DNA of 64,000 bases from positions 1,116,001-1,180,000 of the forward strand of contig NZ_CP157428.1 in NCBI RefSeq assembly GCF_041021895.1, in the 5' to 3' direction. This DNA is from Acinetobacter sp. XH1741 (GTDB taxonomy: Bacteria > Pseudomonadota > Gammaproteobacteria > Pseudomonadales > Moraxellaceae). The notes below the pieces were generated by a model that saw only the letters and a list, made by a program, of their open reading frames with translations, ran no database searches and had not been told where the DNA came from. Below, one piece after another: positions 12,073 through 21,647 of this stretch; position 1 is the first letter of the stretch; every line of letters starts with the position of its first letter. A program made the translations under genes and the position numbers.

Positions 12073-12633
12073 ACATGCTTGATTTGTTTCAAGTAAAATC
12101 AGTTTGTTTATATAAGACCATGTTTGTTCAGCATTAATTTGTGTCTTGTTTACACTGCCGTCAATAATAAGCCCATCAATAATATTAAGAAAAAGGCTAC
12201 TTAACACTTCTGGACTTTCAATGTCTAGTTCCACAAATGCTGATAAAACTAAGTTAAAAACCCATTCTCGATATTTATTAATCTGGTTTTTAAGAGACGG
12301 ATAGAGCTGTATAACTTCAATGGTTGCTTTTTTAAATAAACAGCCATTAAAGTCTTCAGTATTAATCCAGTCGATATACCAATTAAAAATATTTTTAAGT
12401 TTATTTAATGGGTTATCGATTTTATTAACTTTTTCTAATAAGGATGCTTGGACTTCTAAATTCCTTTGATAAAGGCATTCCTCAATTAAATTTTCTTTAG
12501 AAGAGAAATACTTATAAAAAGTCATTTTCGCCACATTGGATTCAGCAATAATTTTGTCAACCCCAATAGAGGTATAACTTTTCTGATTAAAAAGGTTCAT
12601 TGCTGTTGTTATAATAGTTTCTCTTTTTGACAT
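12061..12633 (-). CDS. TetR-family transcriptional regulator
   Basis: This is a probable repressor of about 190 residues. The N-terminal helix-turn-helix is intact: SKRETIITTAMNLFNQKSYTSIGVDKIIAESNVAKMTFYKYFSSKENL, residues 2-50 in the usual TetR pattern. The C-terminal ligand domain is specific to this protein (FNWYIDWINTEDFNGCLFKKA). An ATG five codons upstream has no ribosome site, while GGGG precedes the ATG at 12631-12633, so I start there. It is transcribed away from the haem-oxygenase-fold gene at 12964 with 330 bp between, and TetR proteins often control such a divergent neighbour. The broken TetR gene at 11299 is a related subfamily member, not its copy. Confidence 0.85.
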   Translation of the reverse strand: MSKRETIITTAMNLFNQKSYTSIGVDKIIAESNVAKMTFYKYFSSKENLIEECLYQRNLEVQASLLEKVNKIDNPLNKLKNIFNWYIDWINTEDFNGCLFKKATIEVIQLYPSLKNQINKYREWVFNLVLSAFVELDIESPEVLSSLFLNIIDGLIIDGSVNKTQINAEQTWSYINKLILLETNQACAAA

Positions 12634-12963
12634 TGGTTGCCCCGTCATAGATATTTTTTGATTAACTTTGCTATTGTAAAGTATGAAAGCTTAAATAAAA
12701 CTTATTTTATGATATTTAAAAAACTATATTTATTCAATAGGTTGGTTTATTTTAAAAAGTGTAAAAATGTATATATTATTGGCAATAGTTTACTTTTTTA
12801 AATAATATTAATTAATCCATTGATTTGTTGAGATAATAAACATAATATCAATTCGTTAAGTATGGGTATACGGAATTTATCCTTTTAGCGACTGTGTGCG
12901 AAATGGAAATAGAGGGATGACCTTGAACTTAACTATAAGAAAAACTTTTTATTGAGAATGATT
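12634..12963. promoter_or_regulatory. Divergent promoter region between tetR and the haem-oxygenase-fold gene
   Basis: This is 330 bp of very AT-rich sequence between two diverging genes. It should hold both promoters and, if the TetR controls its neighbour, an operator. I found no long perfect palindrome. Confidence 0.4.
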
Positions 12964-13827
12964 ATGTCAAAAAAATTTGAAGATTTTGATAATCCAAGAC
13001 AAAAAGCTTTGCAGGGGATGAAAGATAGTATTCCCGCCCAACAATGGGAAGAAAACTTAAAGTTTCTTAAACAGTTAAGAAATAAAATCGCACAATTGCC
13101 AGTAAGTACACATCCAGCAATTGAAATATTAAATAACGGTTATCTTGATAAAATAACCTTGACACGTATTCATTTAGAGTACCGTCATGCCATTGTACAA
13201 ATTTTTACTGATGCTTTATTAAAGGCACAGTTCCTCACAAAACAACTTGAACCAGAGCTTCACTCTGGGGCTAAAATGTTTCCACGAGTATTATTAAGTT
13301 TAAATATACTTGATGAATTTGGTTTTAGACCGGGTTTAGGCAAAGATAATTATTATTTGGGGAATCCTGAATATGCACATTATCCTTTATATGAAGATTT
13401 ACTTAATGACTATGGTTTGACTGAAGCTGACCGTCGTAATTATAAACCTTCAATAATTGCAGATCAGGTGAGAACATTTTTAGAAGCTTCTTATGATCGT
13501 TATATCAATGTAGTGGCTTTATTGGCTGTGGCCGAAGAAGAAGTTATTCTTTTTAGTCCACCATTAAGACAAGCAACCAAGTTTGTAAATATTGATGTTG
13601 AGGGTGGTGGTTATTACCATGTGCATGGTGTTTCGACCGATGAAACGGCAGAAGCGGCTGACGATGACCATCAAGATGACCTATGGTATGCATTGGCTCA
13701 AGCCATTACCAAAGCGGACTACGATAACTTGACTCAACTCTGTCTTGATTATTGTGCGTTATGGACTGAGTTTTGGGATGCCCAAATTGCCCATGTTCAA
13801 TTAATTGAAGAAAAGAAACTGGCATAA
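12964..13827 (+). CDS. Haem-oxygenase-fold (HDO-like) putative diiron protein
   Basis: The protein is about 287 residues and all-helical. It carries the metal-ligand pattern of the haem-oxygenase-like diiron superfamily (CADD/PqqC/TenA relatives): a helix with LEYRHA (E and H three apart) near residue 77, AEEEV near 180, and the late cluster YYHVHGVSTDE followed by DDDHQDDLW near 215-238. Members of this group oxidise small molecules, but no substrate can be read from sequence. A TTG four codons upstream opens the frame. The ATG at 12964 has TTGAGA in front and begins MSKKFEDFD. It stands alone downstream of a divergent TetR gene and is followed by a strong terminator. Confidence 0.6.
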   Translation: MSKKFEDFDNPRQKALQGMKDSIPAQQWEENLKFLKQLRNKIAQLPVSTHPAIEILNNGYLDKITLTRIHLEYRHAIVQIFTDALLKAQFLTKQLEPELHSGAKMFPRVLLSLNILDEFGFRPGLGKDNYYLGNPEYAHYPLYEDLLNDYGLTEADRRNYKPSIIADQVRTFLEASYDRYINVVALLAVAEEEVILFSPPLRQATKFVNIDVEGGGYYHVHGVSTDETAEAADDDHQDDLWYALAQAITKADYDNLTQLCLDYCALWTEFWDAQIAHVQLIEEKKLA

Positions 13828-13845
13828 GTTTCTAAGTTTATTCAT

Positions 13846-13877
13846 AAAAAGCCTGTCGATATTGGACAGGCTTTTTT
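13846..13877 (+). terminator. Rho-independent terminator
   Basis: GCCTGTC and GACAGGC form a 7-bp stem with the loop GATATTG, flanked by A and T runs. It ends the haem-oxygenase-fold gene's transcript. Confidence 0.9.
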
Positions 13878-14054
13878 AATGGTGAACGCTATGAGTTCTT
13901 TAGGGCTTCACGAAAAATATTCCAGACATGAAAACACGGGCAGACAATTCAACAATCTCTAAACAGTACCTATAAATCTGCTACAATTACGCCAATTTTT
14001 ATTTTGATCGACTTTAGATCTTTGGCACTGCAATCTCCGCAGTAGGTGTATTTC

Positions 14055-15647
14055 ATGAGTTTTAAAGATGAGTTAGCGGCACAGGTCGCTCAACGACGCA
14101 CATTTGCTATTATTTCCCACCCCGATGCCGGTAAAACCACCATGACAGAAAAGCTGTTGTTATGGGGTAAAGCGATTCAGGTTGCAGGGATGGTAAAAAG
14201 CCGTAAATCTGACCGTGCTGCTACATCTGACTGGATGGAAATGGAAAAAGAACGTGGTATTTCGATCACCACGTCTGTTATGCAGTTCCCATACAAAGGT
14301 CACACGATTAACTTACTCGATACACCGGGGCACGAAGACTTCTCGGAAGATACTTATCGTACGCTTACTGCCGTTGACTCAGCACTTATGGTAATTGACG
14401 GTGCAAAAGGTGTCGAAGAACGTACCATCAAATTGATGGAAGTGTGCCGTATGCGTGACACACCAATTATTTCGTTCGTCAACAAAATGGACCGCGAAAT
14501 TCGTGAGCCACTTGAGTTATTAGACGAAATTGAAAGCGTCTTAAAAATTCGTTGTGTACCGATTACATGGCCGCTTGGTATGGGACGTGATTTTGCTGGT
14601 GTATACAATATTCTTGAAAATAAATTGTATGTGTACAAAGCAGGTTTCGGTTCAACGATTACCGATATTGAAGTTCGTGATGGCTACGACCATGCCGACA
14701 TTCGTGAAAAAGTAGGTGAGTTGGCTTGGGCTTCTTTTGAAGAGTCGCTAGAGCTTGTACAAATGGCAAACGAGCCATTAGACCGTGAGCTTTTTTTACA
14801 AGGTAAACAAACGCCTGTTCTATTTGGTACAGCATTAGGTAACTTTGGTGTTGACCACGTTCTAGATGCATTTATGAATTGGGCGCCAGAACCTAAAGCG
14901 CATCCAACGCAAGAACGTGTGGTTGAAGCGAAAGAAGAAGGTTTCTCTGGTTTTGTATTTAAAATTCAAGCCAACATGGACCCTAAACACCGTGACCGTA
15001 TTGCCTTCATGCGTATTTGTTCAGGTAAATACGAGAAAGGTCTGAAAATGAATCACGTGCGTATTGGTAAAGAAGTCCGCATTAGTGATGCGTTAACTTT
15101 CTTGGCGGGTGAGCGTGAGCATTTAGAAGAAGCATGGCCGGGTGATATTATTGGTTTACATAACCACGGTACCATCCAGATTGGTGATACTTTCACAAGC
15201 GGTGAAGATCTTCACTTCACGGGTATTCCTCACTTCGCGCCAGAAATGTTCCGCCGTGTACGTTTAAGAGACCCATTAAAGTCAAAACAATTGCAAAAAG
15301 GTTTGAAAGAGTTGTCTGAAGAAGGTGCAACTCAGGTATTTATGCCTCAAATTAGCAATGATTTGATTGTGGGCGCAGTGGGTGTACTTCAGTTTGACGT
15401 TGTTGCTTATCGTTTGAAAGAAGAATATAAAGTTGACTGTGTGTACGAGCCAGTAAGTGTAAATACTGTGCGCTGGATTCATTGTGATGATGAAAAGATT
15501 CTGAATGACTTTAAGAAAAAAGCACACGACCAACTTTCAATTGATGGTGGCGGACACTTAACGTATCTTGCGCCGAGCCGAGTAAACTTGCAGATTATGC
15601 AAGAGCGTTGGCCTGATATTCAGTTCCGTAATACACGTGAACACTAA
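14055..15647 (+). CDS. prfC: Peptide chain release factor 3
   Basis: RF3 is a GTPase that recycles RF1 and RF2 from the ribosome after termination. The 530 residues match the family. The P-loop reads [15 protein letters not shown] near residue 22, switch II is [14 protein letters not shown] near 90, and NKMDR is the base-recognition motif. A GTG three codons upstream opens the frame, but the ATG at 14055 with AGGTG ahead gives the conserved start [19 protein letters not shown] terminator hairpin follows the stop. Confidence 0.96.
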   Translation: MSFKDELAAQVAQRRTFAIISHPDAGKTTMTEKLLLWGKAIQVAGMVKSRKSDRAATSDWMEMEKERGISITTSVMQFPYKGHTINLLDTPGHEDFSEDTYRTLTAVDSALMVIDGAKGVEERTIKLMEVCRMRDTPIISFVNKMDREIREPLELLDEIESVLKIRCVPITWPLGMGRDFAGVYNILENKLYVYKAGFGSTITDIEVRDGYDHADIREKVGELAWASFEESLELVQMANEPLDRELFLQGKQTPVLFGTALGNFGVDHVLDAFMNWAPEPKAHPTQERVVEAKEEGFSGFVFKIQANMDPKHRDRIAFMRICSGKYEKGLKMNHVRIGKEVRISDALTFLAGEREHLEEAWPGDIIGLHNHGTIQIGDTFTSGEDLHFTGIPHFAPEMFRRVRLRDPLKSKQLQKGLKELSEEGATQVFMPQISNDLIVGAVGVLQFDVVAYRLKEEYKVDCVYEPVSVNTVRWIHCDDEKILNDFKKKAHDQLSIDGGGHLTYLAPSRVNLQIMQERWPDIQFRNTREH

Positions 15648-15660
15648 TCATGTAAATGTG

Positions 15661-15694
15661 ACAAACAGCTTCGAATAGAAGCTGTTTTGTTTTG
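15661..15694 (+). terminator. Rho-independent terminator of prfC
   Basis: ACAGCTTC and GAAGCTGT form a perfect 8-bp stem with the loop GAATA, followed by TTTTGTTTTG. Confidence 0.85.
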
Positions 15695-15716
15695 AAAAAT
15701 AAGAAAGGATGATGAG

Positions 15717-16559
15717 ATGAATTTGAGTAAAAAGGCAATAATTGGGCTTGTAGTTGCAGTCATTGCATTAATTTCTGCTATTTCGGCGTTTGTCTGGAAA
15801 AACACACATTCCTCATCATCTTCTCAAAAAACTACAGCTTCTGCCCAAGAACATCCTACTGAAAAGGCAGAGGTTTTACCGTATTTAAACTTGACCGAAA
15901 CCAAGGCAAGTTATGCAGTACCGTTTTGTGAAAAGAAAAACTGTATTGATGTCGATATTCAAACGATAAAAACTCAAGACACTTGGTTAAATAGCTGGAT
16001 TGAAAAAAGTCAGGCTAAAGTGATTCAGTCTCAAATTGATTTGAAAAAAGATTTAAGCCTGCAACAAGCCATAAATGCTTACGTTAAAAAGTCGGATGAA
16101 TGGCAAGAAAAATATTCTAAAAATCGTGCTTATGAATTACACATTCATACGCGCATTGCTTCGCAGCGTAATCAGTATGTGTTGTTGCAATTGGCTTTGG
16201 ACAGTAAACAAGAAGAGATCACGATAAAAGATCGTTACTACTTTTTTGTGGCCGATCGTAAATTGCATAAAAGCTTAAGCTTGCTTGATGTTGTGAACAA
16301 AGATCAACAAACCTCAGTCCATCAACTTGTTCAAACCGCTTATCAAGATTGGTTGAAAAAGCAAAACGATGATGTCAAAAAAGATGCGCCAAAAACCTTA
16401 TATTGGGGCCAAGCCGATTGGTTCTTTGATGGTGAAGGGGTAGGTCTGCATTATCAGGCAAATCAGATTACCAAAGATGCGCCTCAGCTCGATATTTACT
16501 TAACCACAGAGCAAACTAAAAAAATATTACAACCTGAGGTTTATGCACAAATGTTTTAA
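15717..16559 (+). CDS. Membrane-anchored RsiV/DUF3298-like protein
   Basis: This is a 280-residue protein with one N-terminal membrane segment (IIGLVVAVIALISAISAFVW) and a Ser/Thr-rich linker, then a periplasmic domain. The domain order (an early Cys pair in FCEKKNCIDVDIQ, a central beta region, a late WGQADWFFDGEGVGLHYQ) parallels the lipoprotein encoded next to it, which has a clearer DUF3298 pattern. The two are probably diverged paralogues with the same envelope role. That role is unknown; RsiV and PdaC relatives bind or act on peptidoglycan-type polymers. Spacing to the next gene is 84 bp. Confidence 0.6.
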   Translation: MNLSKKAIIGLVVAVIALISAISAFVWKNTHSSSSSQKTTASAQEHPTEKAEVLPYLNLTETKASYAVPFCEKKNCIDVDIQTIKTQDTWLNSWIEKSQAKVIQSQIDLKKDLSLQQAINAYVKKSDEWQEKYSKNRAYELHIHTRIASQRNQYVLLQLALDSKQEEITIKDRYYFFVADRKLHKSLSLLDVVNKDQQTSVHQLVQTAYQDWLKKQNDDVKKDAPKTLYWGQADWFFDGEGVGLHYQANQITKDAPQLDIYLTTEQTKKILQPEVYAQMF

Positions 16560-16643
16560 GTTGGTAGCAGAATTTGCAACCTACATTTAGATGCGCTAAC
16601 TTCATATGAGTTATGCATAATCTTTTCAGAATAAAGGCAAAAT

Positions 16644-17588
16644 ATGATGTTAACTGCTAAGGCCTCGCTACGTTTAACGCTACTTGCTTCTGCTATATTT
16701 TTAGTGGCATGTCAGCCTAAAAGTGATCCTAAAGAGTCGAAAGATCAGCAAAAACCAGCTGTGGTTGAACAAAAGCCTGTAGAGCTGACTCTAAAAGGAG
16801 AAACAGTTTCAAGTAAGGTGATTTTACCAGACTGTAGTGGTAAAACTTGCCCTGAATTTACAGTAGAGCGCCTGCAAAGTAATTATCCTTTTATTGACAA
16901 GATTATTGATCAACAAGTTTTAAAAGCACTCGGTCAGATTCTTGAAATTGCAGAGCCAGATGCAAAAGCAGCAAAAGCCGATAAAAAGGCAGAAGCTTCG
17001 GCAGTCGTTGCAGCAGATCAACAAGATAGTTTCGATGCTCAGGTTCAACGTTATGCAAATTCATTTATTGGTCTAGACAATGAACTCAAAGCGTTAAGTA
17101 ATAATCATCAGATTAATCTTTTAGTGAAGCCTAAAATCATACAGTCGCAAGGTAAAGTGGTGACTGTTGTTGTAAATAGTAGTAGTTATTTGGGCGGGGC
17201 ACATGGTTCGGCAGCACAGCACTATTACAATTTTGATTTAAAAGAACAAAAGCAGGTCAAACTTGAAAACTTGCTACGTCCAGAGAAAAAAGCAGCGCTA
17301 GAAAAGTTGGCTCATGAGGCATTTAAAGCTTGGGTGACAGACTCAAAACTTGCTAATAGTGTGAGTGAATATGAACAAGCTTGGCCGTTTAAGCTCACAG
17401 AAAATTTCTTGTTAGGCGATCAGGGCTTGATTCTGCAATATGGCGAATATGAAATTGGGCCTTATGTAGTCGGGCTGCCTCGTTTAGTCATCCCGTATGA
17501 CCAATTACAGGATGTATTGAAAGAAGAGTATTTGCCAAAGCCTAAGGCTCAAGCTGCTTCGGCACCTGCTGCAAAAAGTGCTAATTAA
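16644..17588 (+). CDS. Lipoprotein with DUF3298 (RsiV-type) domain
   Basis: The N-terminus is a lipoprotein signal with lipobox LVAC near residue 23, then a Lys/Gln-rich linker. The folded part starts with CSGKTCPEFTVERL and contains SSYLGGAHGSAAQHYYNFDL, the hallmark GGAH motif of DUF3298. The final LLGDQGLILQYGEYEIGPYVVGLPRLVIPYDQL is the usual C-terminal part of that domain. The protein is therefore tethered to a membrane and faces the periplasm. Function is not established for this branch. The stop overlaps the start of the TatD-like gene (TAATG), so the two are probably translated together. Confidence 0.7.
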   Translation: MMLTAKASLRLTLLASAIFLVACQPKSDPKESKDQQKPAVVEQKPVELTLKGETVSSKVILPDCSGKTCPEFTVERLQSNYPFIDKIIDQQVLKALGQILEIAEPDAKAAKADKKAEASAVVAADQQDSFDAQVQRYANSFIGLDNELKALSNNHQINLLVKPKIIQSQGKVVTVVVNSSSYLGGAHGSAAQHYYNFDLKEQKQVKLENLLRPEKKAALEKLAHEAFKAWVTDSKLANSVSEYEQAWPFKLTENFLLGDQGLILQYGEYEIGPYVVGLPRLVIPYDQLQDVLKEEYLPKPKAQAASAPAAKSAN

Positions 17589-18400
17589 TGCATTTGTTTG
17601 ATACCCATACCCATTTTGATGTTGCCGATTTTGATGAAGATCGGCAACAGTTAGCACTCGATGCTAAAAAAGTGGGGGTAGATGCGCTGGTGTTAATTGG
17701 TTTTTTGCAATCACGCTTTGATGAGTTGCTACAAACTCATCATCAGCTCAAGCATTGGAACAATGTACCCACATCCTATTTAGCGCCGGGGTTGCATCCG
17801 TTTTATATTGAACAGCACAAGCCAGAACATCTTGCTCATCTTGAGCAAATTTTGCAGCAACAAGACTGTGTGGCTGTCGGTGAAATTGGTTTAGATACTT
17901 TTTTAAAAGAACATAAACAGCCTGAAATATACGCCAAGCAAAAGCAATATTTTGCTGAGCAGTTAGAACTGGCAACCCAATATCAGAAACCTGTGTTACT
18001 TCATATTCGTAAAGCGCATGGCGATGTGCTTGCTATATTAAAAGCGCATAAGTTTAAACTTGGTGGCATTGCTCATGCTTTTAGTGGTGGGGTAGAAGAG
18101 GCGAAAGGGTTAATTAAACTCGGTTTTAAAATTGGTGTGACGGGGCAAATTACCAACCCAAATGCGAAAAAGCTTCATACCGTTGTGCAGGCAATCGGTG
18201 CTGAGCATTTAGTGATTGAAACAGACTGCCCAGATATGACACCGCTTTGCTGTCAAACCTCTACTGAACAGCGCACCCGAAATACGCCTGTGAACTTACC
18301 TTTTGTATTAAAAAGTTTGGCCGAAAATTTAAATATGTCAGAGTCAGATTTAGCAGAAAAACTGTGGAAAAACTCATTATCTGCTTTGAAATTATCGTAA
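17588..18400 (+). CDS. TatD-family metal-dependent hydrolase
   Basis: This TIM-barrel metallohydrolase is related to TatD, YcfH and YjjV, which act as DNases or on D-amino-acyl products. The metal ligands are in place: HTHFD near residue 5, GEIGLD near 100, HIRKAH near 138, HAFSGG near 163 and the closing ETDCPDMTP near 212. The protein is 270 residues, as usual. The CxCC-like DCPDMTPLCCQT resembles the YjjV branch, so I do not assign tatD itself. It overlaps the preceding lipoprotein gene by one base. Confidence 0.85.
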   Translation: MHLFDTHTHFDVADFDEDRQQLALDAKKVGVDALVLIGFLQSRFDELLQTHHQLKHWNNVPTSYLAPGLHPFYIEQHKPEHLAHLEQILQQQDCVAVGEIGLDTFLKEHKQPEIYAKQKQYFAEQLELATQYQKPVLLHIRKAHGDVLAILKAHKFKLGGIAHAFSGGVEEAKGLIKLGFKIGVTGQITNPNAKKLHTVVQAIGAEHLVIETDCPDMTPLCCQTSTEQRTRNTPVNLPFVLKSLAENLNMSESDLAEKLWKNSLSALKLS

Positions 18401-18524
18401 TAAAAATCAAAGATTAGAAATAGTAACTAAAACAAAACACAGTGATGAAAAAAGAAGCTTAAAGTAAGAAAACAACTTGTAAAAACGTGAAAAATAACAT
18501 TGCCAGACATGGGAGGATAACCCA

Positions 18525-21281
18525 ATGGCTAAGTATAGCAATATCAATAGTTTTAATGCTTTACAGACGCTAACAGTAGGTTCCAGCAAATATCAGATTT
18601 TTAGCTTAACCCAAGCCGAGAAAAAGCTAGGTGACATTGCAAAACTGCCGAAATCATTAAAAGTATTGTTGGAAAACTTATTACGGTTTGAAGATCAGCA
18701 CAGTGTTAAAACGGAACACATTCATGCGTTGGCAGAGTGGCTAAAAACCCGTAGCTCCGATCAGGAAATTCAATATCGACCTGCACGTGTTTTAATGCAA
18801 GACTTTACAGGTGTTCCTGCGGTAGTTGACTTGGCTGCAATGCGTGCTGCAATGGCACAAGCAGGCGGTAACCCTGAAAAAATTAATCCTTTATCACCTG
18901 TAGATTTAGTCATTGACCACTCTGTGATGGTCGATTATTTTGCCGATGATCAGGCTTTTGAAGAAAACGTTCAAATTGAAATGCAGCGTAATGGCGAGCG
19001 ATATCAGTTTTTACGTTGGGGACAATCTGCATTTAATAACTTTAGTGTGGTGCCACCGGGTACGGGTATTTGCCATCAGGTCAATTTGGAATATTTGGCT
19101 CAAGCGGTATGGCTAGGTGAAGACAACGGTCAAACCTTTGCTTTTCCAGATACTTTGGTCGGTACAGACTCACATACCACCATGATTAATGGTTTAGGGG
19201 TACTGGGTTGGGGCGTGGGTGGTATTGAAGCGGAAGCTGCAATGTTGGGCCAACCTATCTCTATGCTTATTCCTGAGGTGATTGGTTTTAAACTGACAGG
19301 CAAATTACCAGAGGGGATTACGGCAACCGATTTGGTGCTAACCATTACTCAAATGCTACGTCAAAAAGGTGTGGTAGGTAAATTTGTAGAGTTCTATGGC
19401 GATGGCTTAGCTGATTTACCACTTGCTGACCGTGCGACCATTGCCAATATGGCACCTGAATATGGTGCGACTTGTGGTTTCTTCCCAATTGATGAAGTGA
19501 CTTTGGGTTATTTGAAATTAACAGGCCGTCAAAGTGACCGCATAGAACTGGTTGAGGCCTACAGCAAGGCTCAAGGCTTATGGCGTAATCCGGGTGATGA
19601 ACCTGTTTTCACGGATACTTTAAGTTTAGATATGAGTACGGTTCAGGCAAGTTTGGCAGGTCCAAAACGCCCACAAGACCGTGTGCTTTTGTCAGAAGTA
19701 CCTAAAACATTTAATGCCTTAATGGAGTTAACGCTCAAGCCTGCTAAAGAAGCCAAAGAGCGTTTGGAAAATGAAGGTGGTGGCGGTACGGCTGTAGAAG
19801 CGACCAAATCTAGTATTCAGCATGACAGTCCATCTTGTGTGATTGATGGACAAGAACACCCTTTAAATCATGGTGATGTGGTAATTTCGGCAATTACTTC
19901 TTGTACCAACACTTCTAACCCAAGTGTCATGCTGGCAGCAGGTTTACTTGCTAAAAAAGCCATTGAAAAAGGCTTGCAGCGTAAACCGTGGGTAAAAAGT
20001 TCTCTTGCACCCGGCTCTAAAGTTGTGACGGATTATTTGTTGGCAGCGGGGCTTACGCCGTATTTAGATGAGTTGGGCTATAACTTGGTAGGTTATGGTT
20101 GCACCACATGTATTGGTAACTCGGGGCCTCTACCTGAACCTATTGAAGAAGCAATTCAGTGCCATGATTTAAACGTGGCATCCGTACTCTCAGGTAACCG
20201 TAACTTCGAAGGGCGTGTGCACCCATTGGTTAAAACTAACTGGCTTGCGTCACCACCTCTTGTTGTGGCTTATGGTTTGGTTGGTAATATCCGTACCGAC
20301 TTAACGACTCAACCAATCGGGCAAGGTAAAGACGGGCAACCTGTTTACTTAAAAGATATCTGGCCAAGTCAGGCAGAAATCGATGCTGTCTTGCAAAAAG
20401 TAAATACCGACATGTTCCATAAAGAATATGCTGCTGTGTTTGATGGTGATGAAAGTTGGCAATCAATCCAGATTCCAAAAAGTAAAACTTATGAATGGGC
20501 TGATAACTCAACTTATATTCGTCACCCGCCATTCTTTGAAGGAATTGGTGAGCCACCAAAACCAATCAAGAATATTGAACAGGCGCGTATTTTGGCAGTG
20601 CTTGGTGACTCGGTAACAACCGACCATATTTCACCAGCGGGTAATATCAAAAAAGACAGTCCGGCCGGCCGCTATTTACAAGAGCAAGGTGTTGAGCCAA
20701 AAGACTTCAACTCTTATGGTTCACGACGTGGTAATCATGAAGTCATGATGCGAGGTACCTTTGCCAACATTCGTATTAAAAACGAAATGCTGGGTGGTGA
20801 AGAGGGTGGTAATACCATTCATATTCCAAGTGGTGAGAAGCTTGCCATTTATGACGCTGCAATGCGTTACCAACAAGAGCATACCCCGCTTATCATTATT
20901 GCTGGTAAAGAATACGGAACAGGCTCTTCTCGTGACTGGGCTGCCAAAGGAACAAACTTGTTAGGTGTAAAAGCTGTCATTGCCGAGAGTTTTGAGCGTA
21001 TTCACCGTTCAAACTTGGTGGGTATGGGCGTGTTGCCACTACAGTTTGTTGATGGTCAAACCAGACAGTCGCTTAACTTAACCGGTCATGAGGTTATCTC
21101 GATTCGTGGTTTATCGGATGGCATTCAGCCTCATCAAATTTTGGAAGTTGATGTGAAAGGGCCAAATGGAGTCGCGAGTCATTTTAATGTGTTATGTCGA
21201 ATTGATACGTTAAATGAGGTCGAGTACTTTAAAGCTGGTGGTATTTTGCATTATGTGTTGCGGAATTTGATTGCTGGTTAA
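18525..21281 (+). CDS. acnA: Aconitate hydratase A
   Basis: This [4Fe-4S] enzyme of the TCA and glyoxylate cycles interconverts citrate and isocitrate. The 918 residues are of AcnA/IRP1 type, not AcnB. The cluster cysteines lie in SCTNTSNPSV and GYGCTTCIGNSGPLPE. The swivel domain holds GSSRDWAAKGT and the closing ESFERIHRSNLVGMGVLP. GGGAGGATAACCCA precedes the ATG. It stands alone, with a hairpin right after the stop. Confidence 0.96.
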   Translation: MAKYSNINSFNALQTLTVGSSKYQIFSLTQAEKKLGDIAKLPKSLKVLLENLLRFEDQHSVKTEHIHALAEWLKTRSSDQEIQYRPARVLMQDFTGVPAVVDLAAMRAAMAQAGGNPEKINPLSPVDLVIDHSVMVDYFADDQAFEENVQIEMQRNGERYQFLRWGQSAFNNFSVVPPGTGICHQVNLEYLAQAVWLGEDNGQTFAFPDTLVGTDSHTTMINGLGVLGWGVGGIEAEAAMLGQPISMLIPEVIGFKLTGKLPEGITATDLVLTITQMLRQKGVVGKFVEFYGDGLADLPLADRATIANMAPEYGATCGFFPIDEVTLGYLKLTGRQSDRIELVEAYSKAQGLWRNPGDEPVFTDTLSLDMSTVQASLAGPKRPQDRVLLSEVPKTFNALMELTLKPAKEAKERLENEGGGGTAVEATKSSIQHDSPSCVIDGQEHPLNHGDVVISAITSCTNTSNPSVMLAAGLLAKKAIEKGLQRKPWVKSSLAPGSKVVTDYLLAAGLTPYLDELGYNLVGYGCTTCIGNSGPLPEPIEEAIQCHDLNVASVLSGNRNFEGRVHPLVKTNWLASPPLVVAYGLVGNIRTDLTTQPIGQGKDGQPVYLKDIWPSQAEIDAVLQKVNTDMFHKEYAAVFDGDESWQSIQIPKSKTYEWADNSTYIRHPPFFEGIGEPPKPIKNIEQARILAVLGDSVTTDHISPAGNIKKDSPAGRYLQEQGVEPKDFNSYGSRRGNHEVMMRGTFANIRIKNEMLGGEEGGNTIHIPSGEKLAIYDAAMRYQQEHTPLIIIAGKEYGTGSSRDWAAKGTNLLGVKAVIAESFERIHRSNLVGMGVLPLQFVDGQTRQSLNLTGHEVISIRGLSDGIQPHQILEVDVKGPNGVASHFNVLCRIDTLNEVEYFKAGGILHYVLRNLIAG

Positions 21282-21647
21282 TGTTATTTTGAGATTAATA
21301 CCAATCAATATTTGTATTGGTTGGTATTAATTGAGTTTTTACATTAGAACTTTTCCTTTTATTTGCTTGAGCTAATCATCATTCACAACCTGCCCGTTAT
21401 AAAAAGATAATAGTTTCTGCGATTCTTTTGATACTCGTGAACAGATGACAGGTTTTGTGAATGAGAAAGTTTTTGCTTACTTTTTTAAAAAAGTAAGAAG
21501 ATTTAGCTGTTAGTACTTGAATTATAATGATAAGACTTGTCGTGAGTTTAAACATCATAGTCTTAAGTTTTCTTTGATCTAAAATACACTTTCGTCTGAA
21601 AAGCAGTAAAATACTCTCCGTGTTTTATATCCCCTCAAAGAGTAGCA
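21282..21647. other. Structured intergenic region after acnA
   Basis: These 366 bp have no gene but hold three inverted repeats: the acnA hairpin (21295-21330), a long-range pair CATTCACAACCTG (21380-21392) with CAGGTTTTGTGAATG (21449-21463), and a perfect 22-bp palindrome at 21476-21497. A TATAAT at 21523-21528 may belong to the tcdA promoter. A small RNA gene is possible, not shown. Confidence 0.4.
21295..21340 (+). terminator. acnA terminator hairpin
   Basis: A 15-bp stem with one wobble pair (TTAATACCAATCAAT against ATTGGTTGGTATTAA, 6-base loop) starts 14 bases after the acnA stop and is followed by TTGAGTTTTT. Confidence 0.7.

Noticed and set aside
18407..18589. 60-codon minus-strand frame between the TatD-like gene and acnA
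   Set aside because: It overlaps the acnA start and ribosome site, and has no ribosome site of its own.
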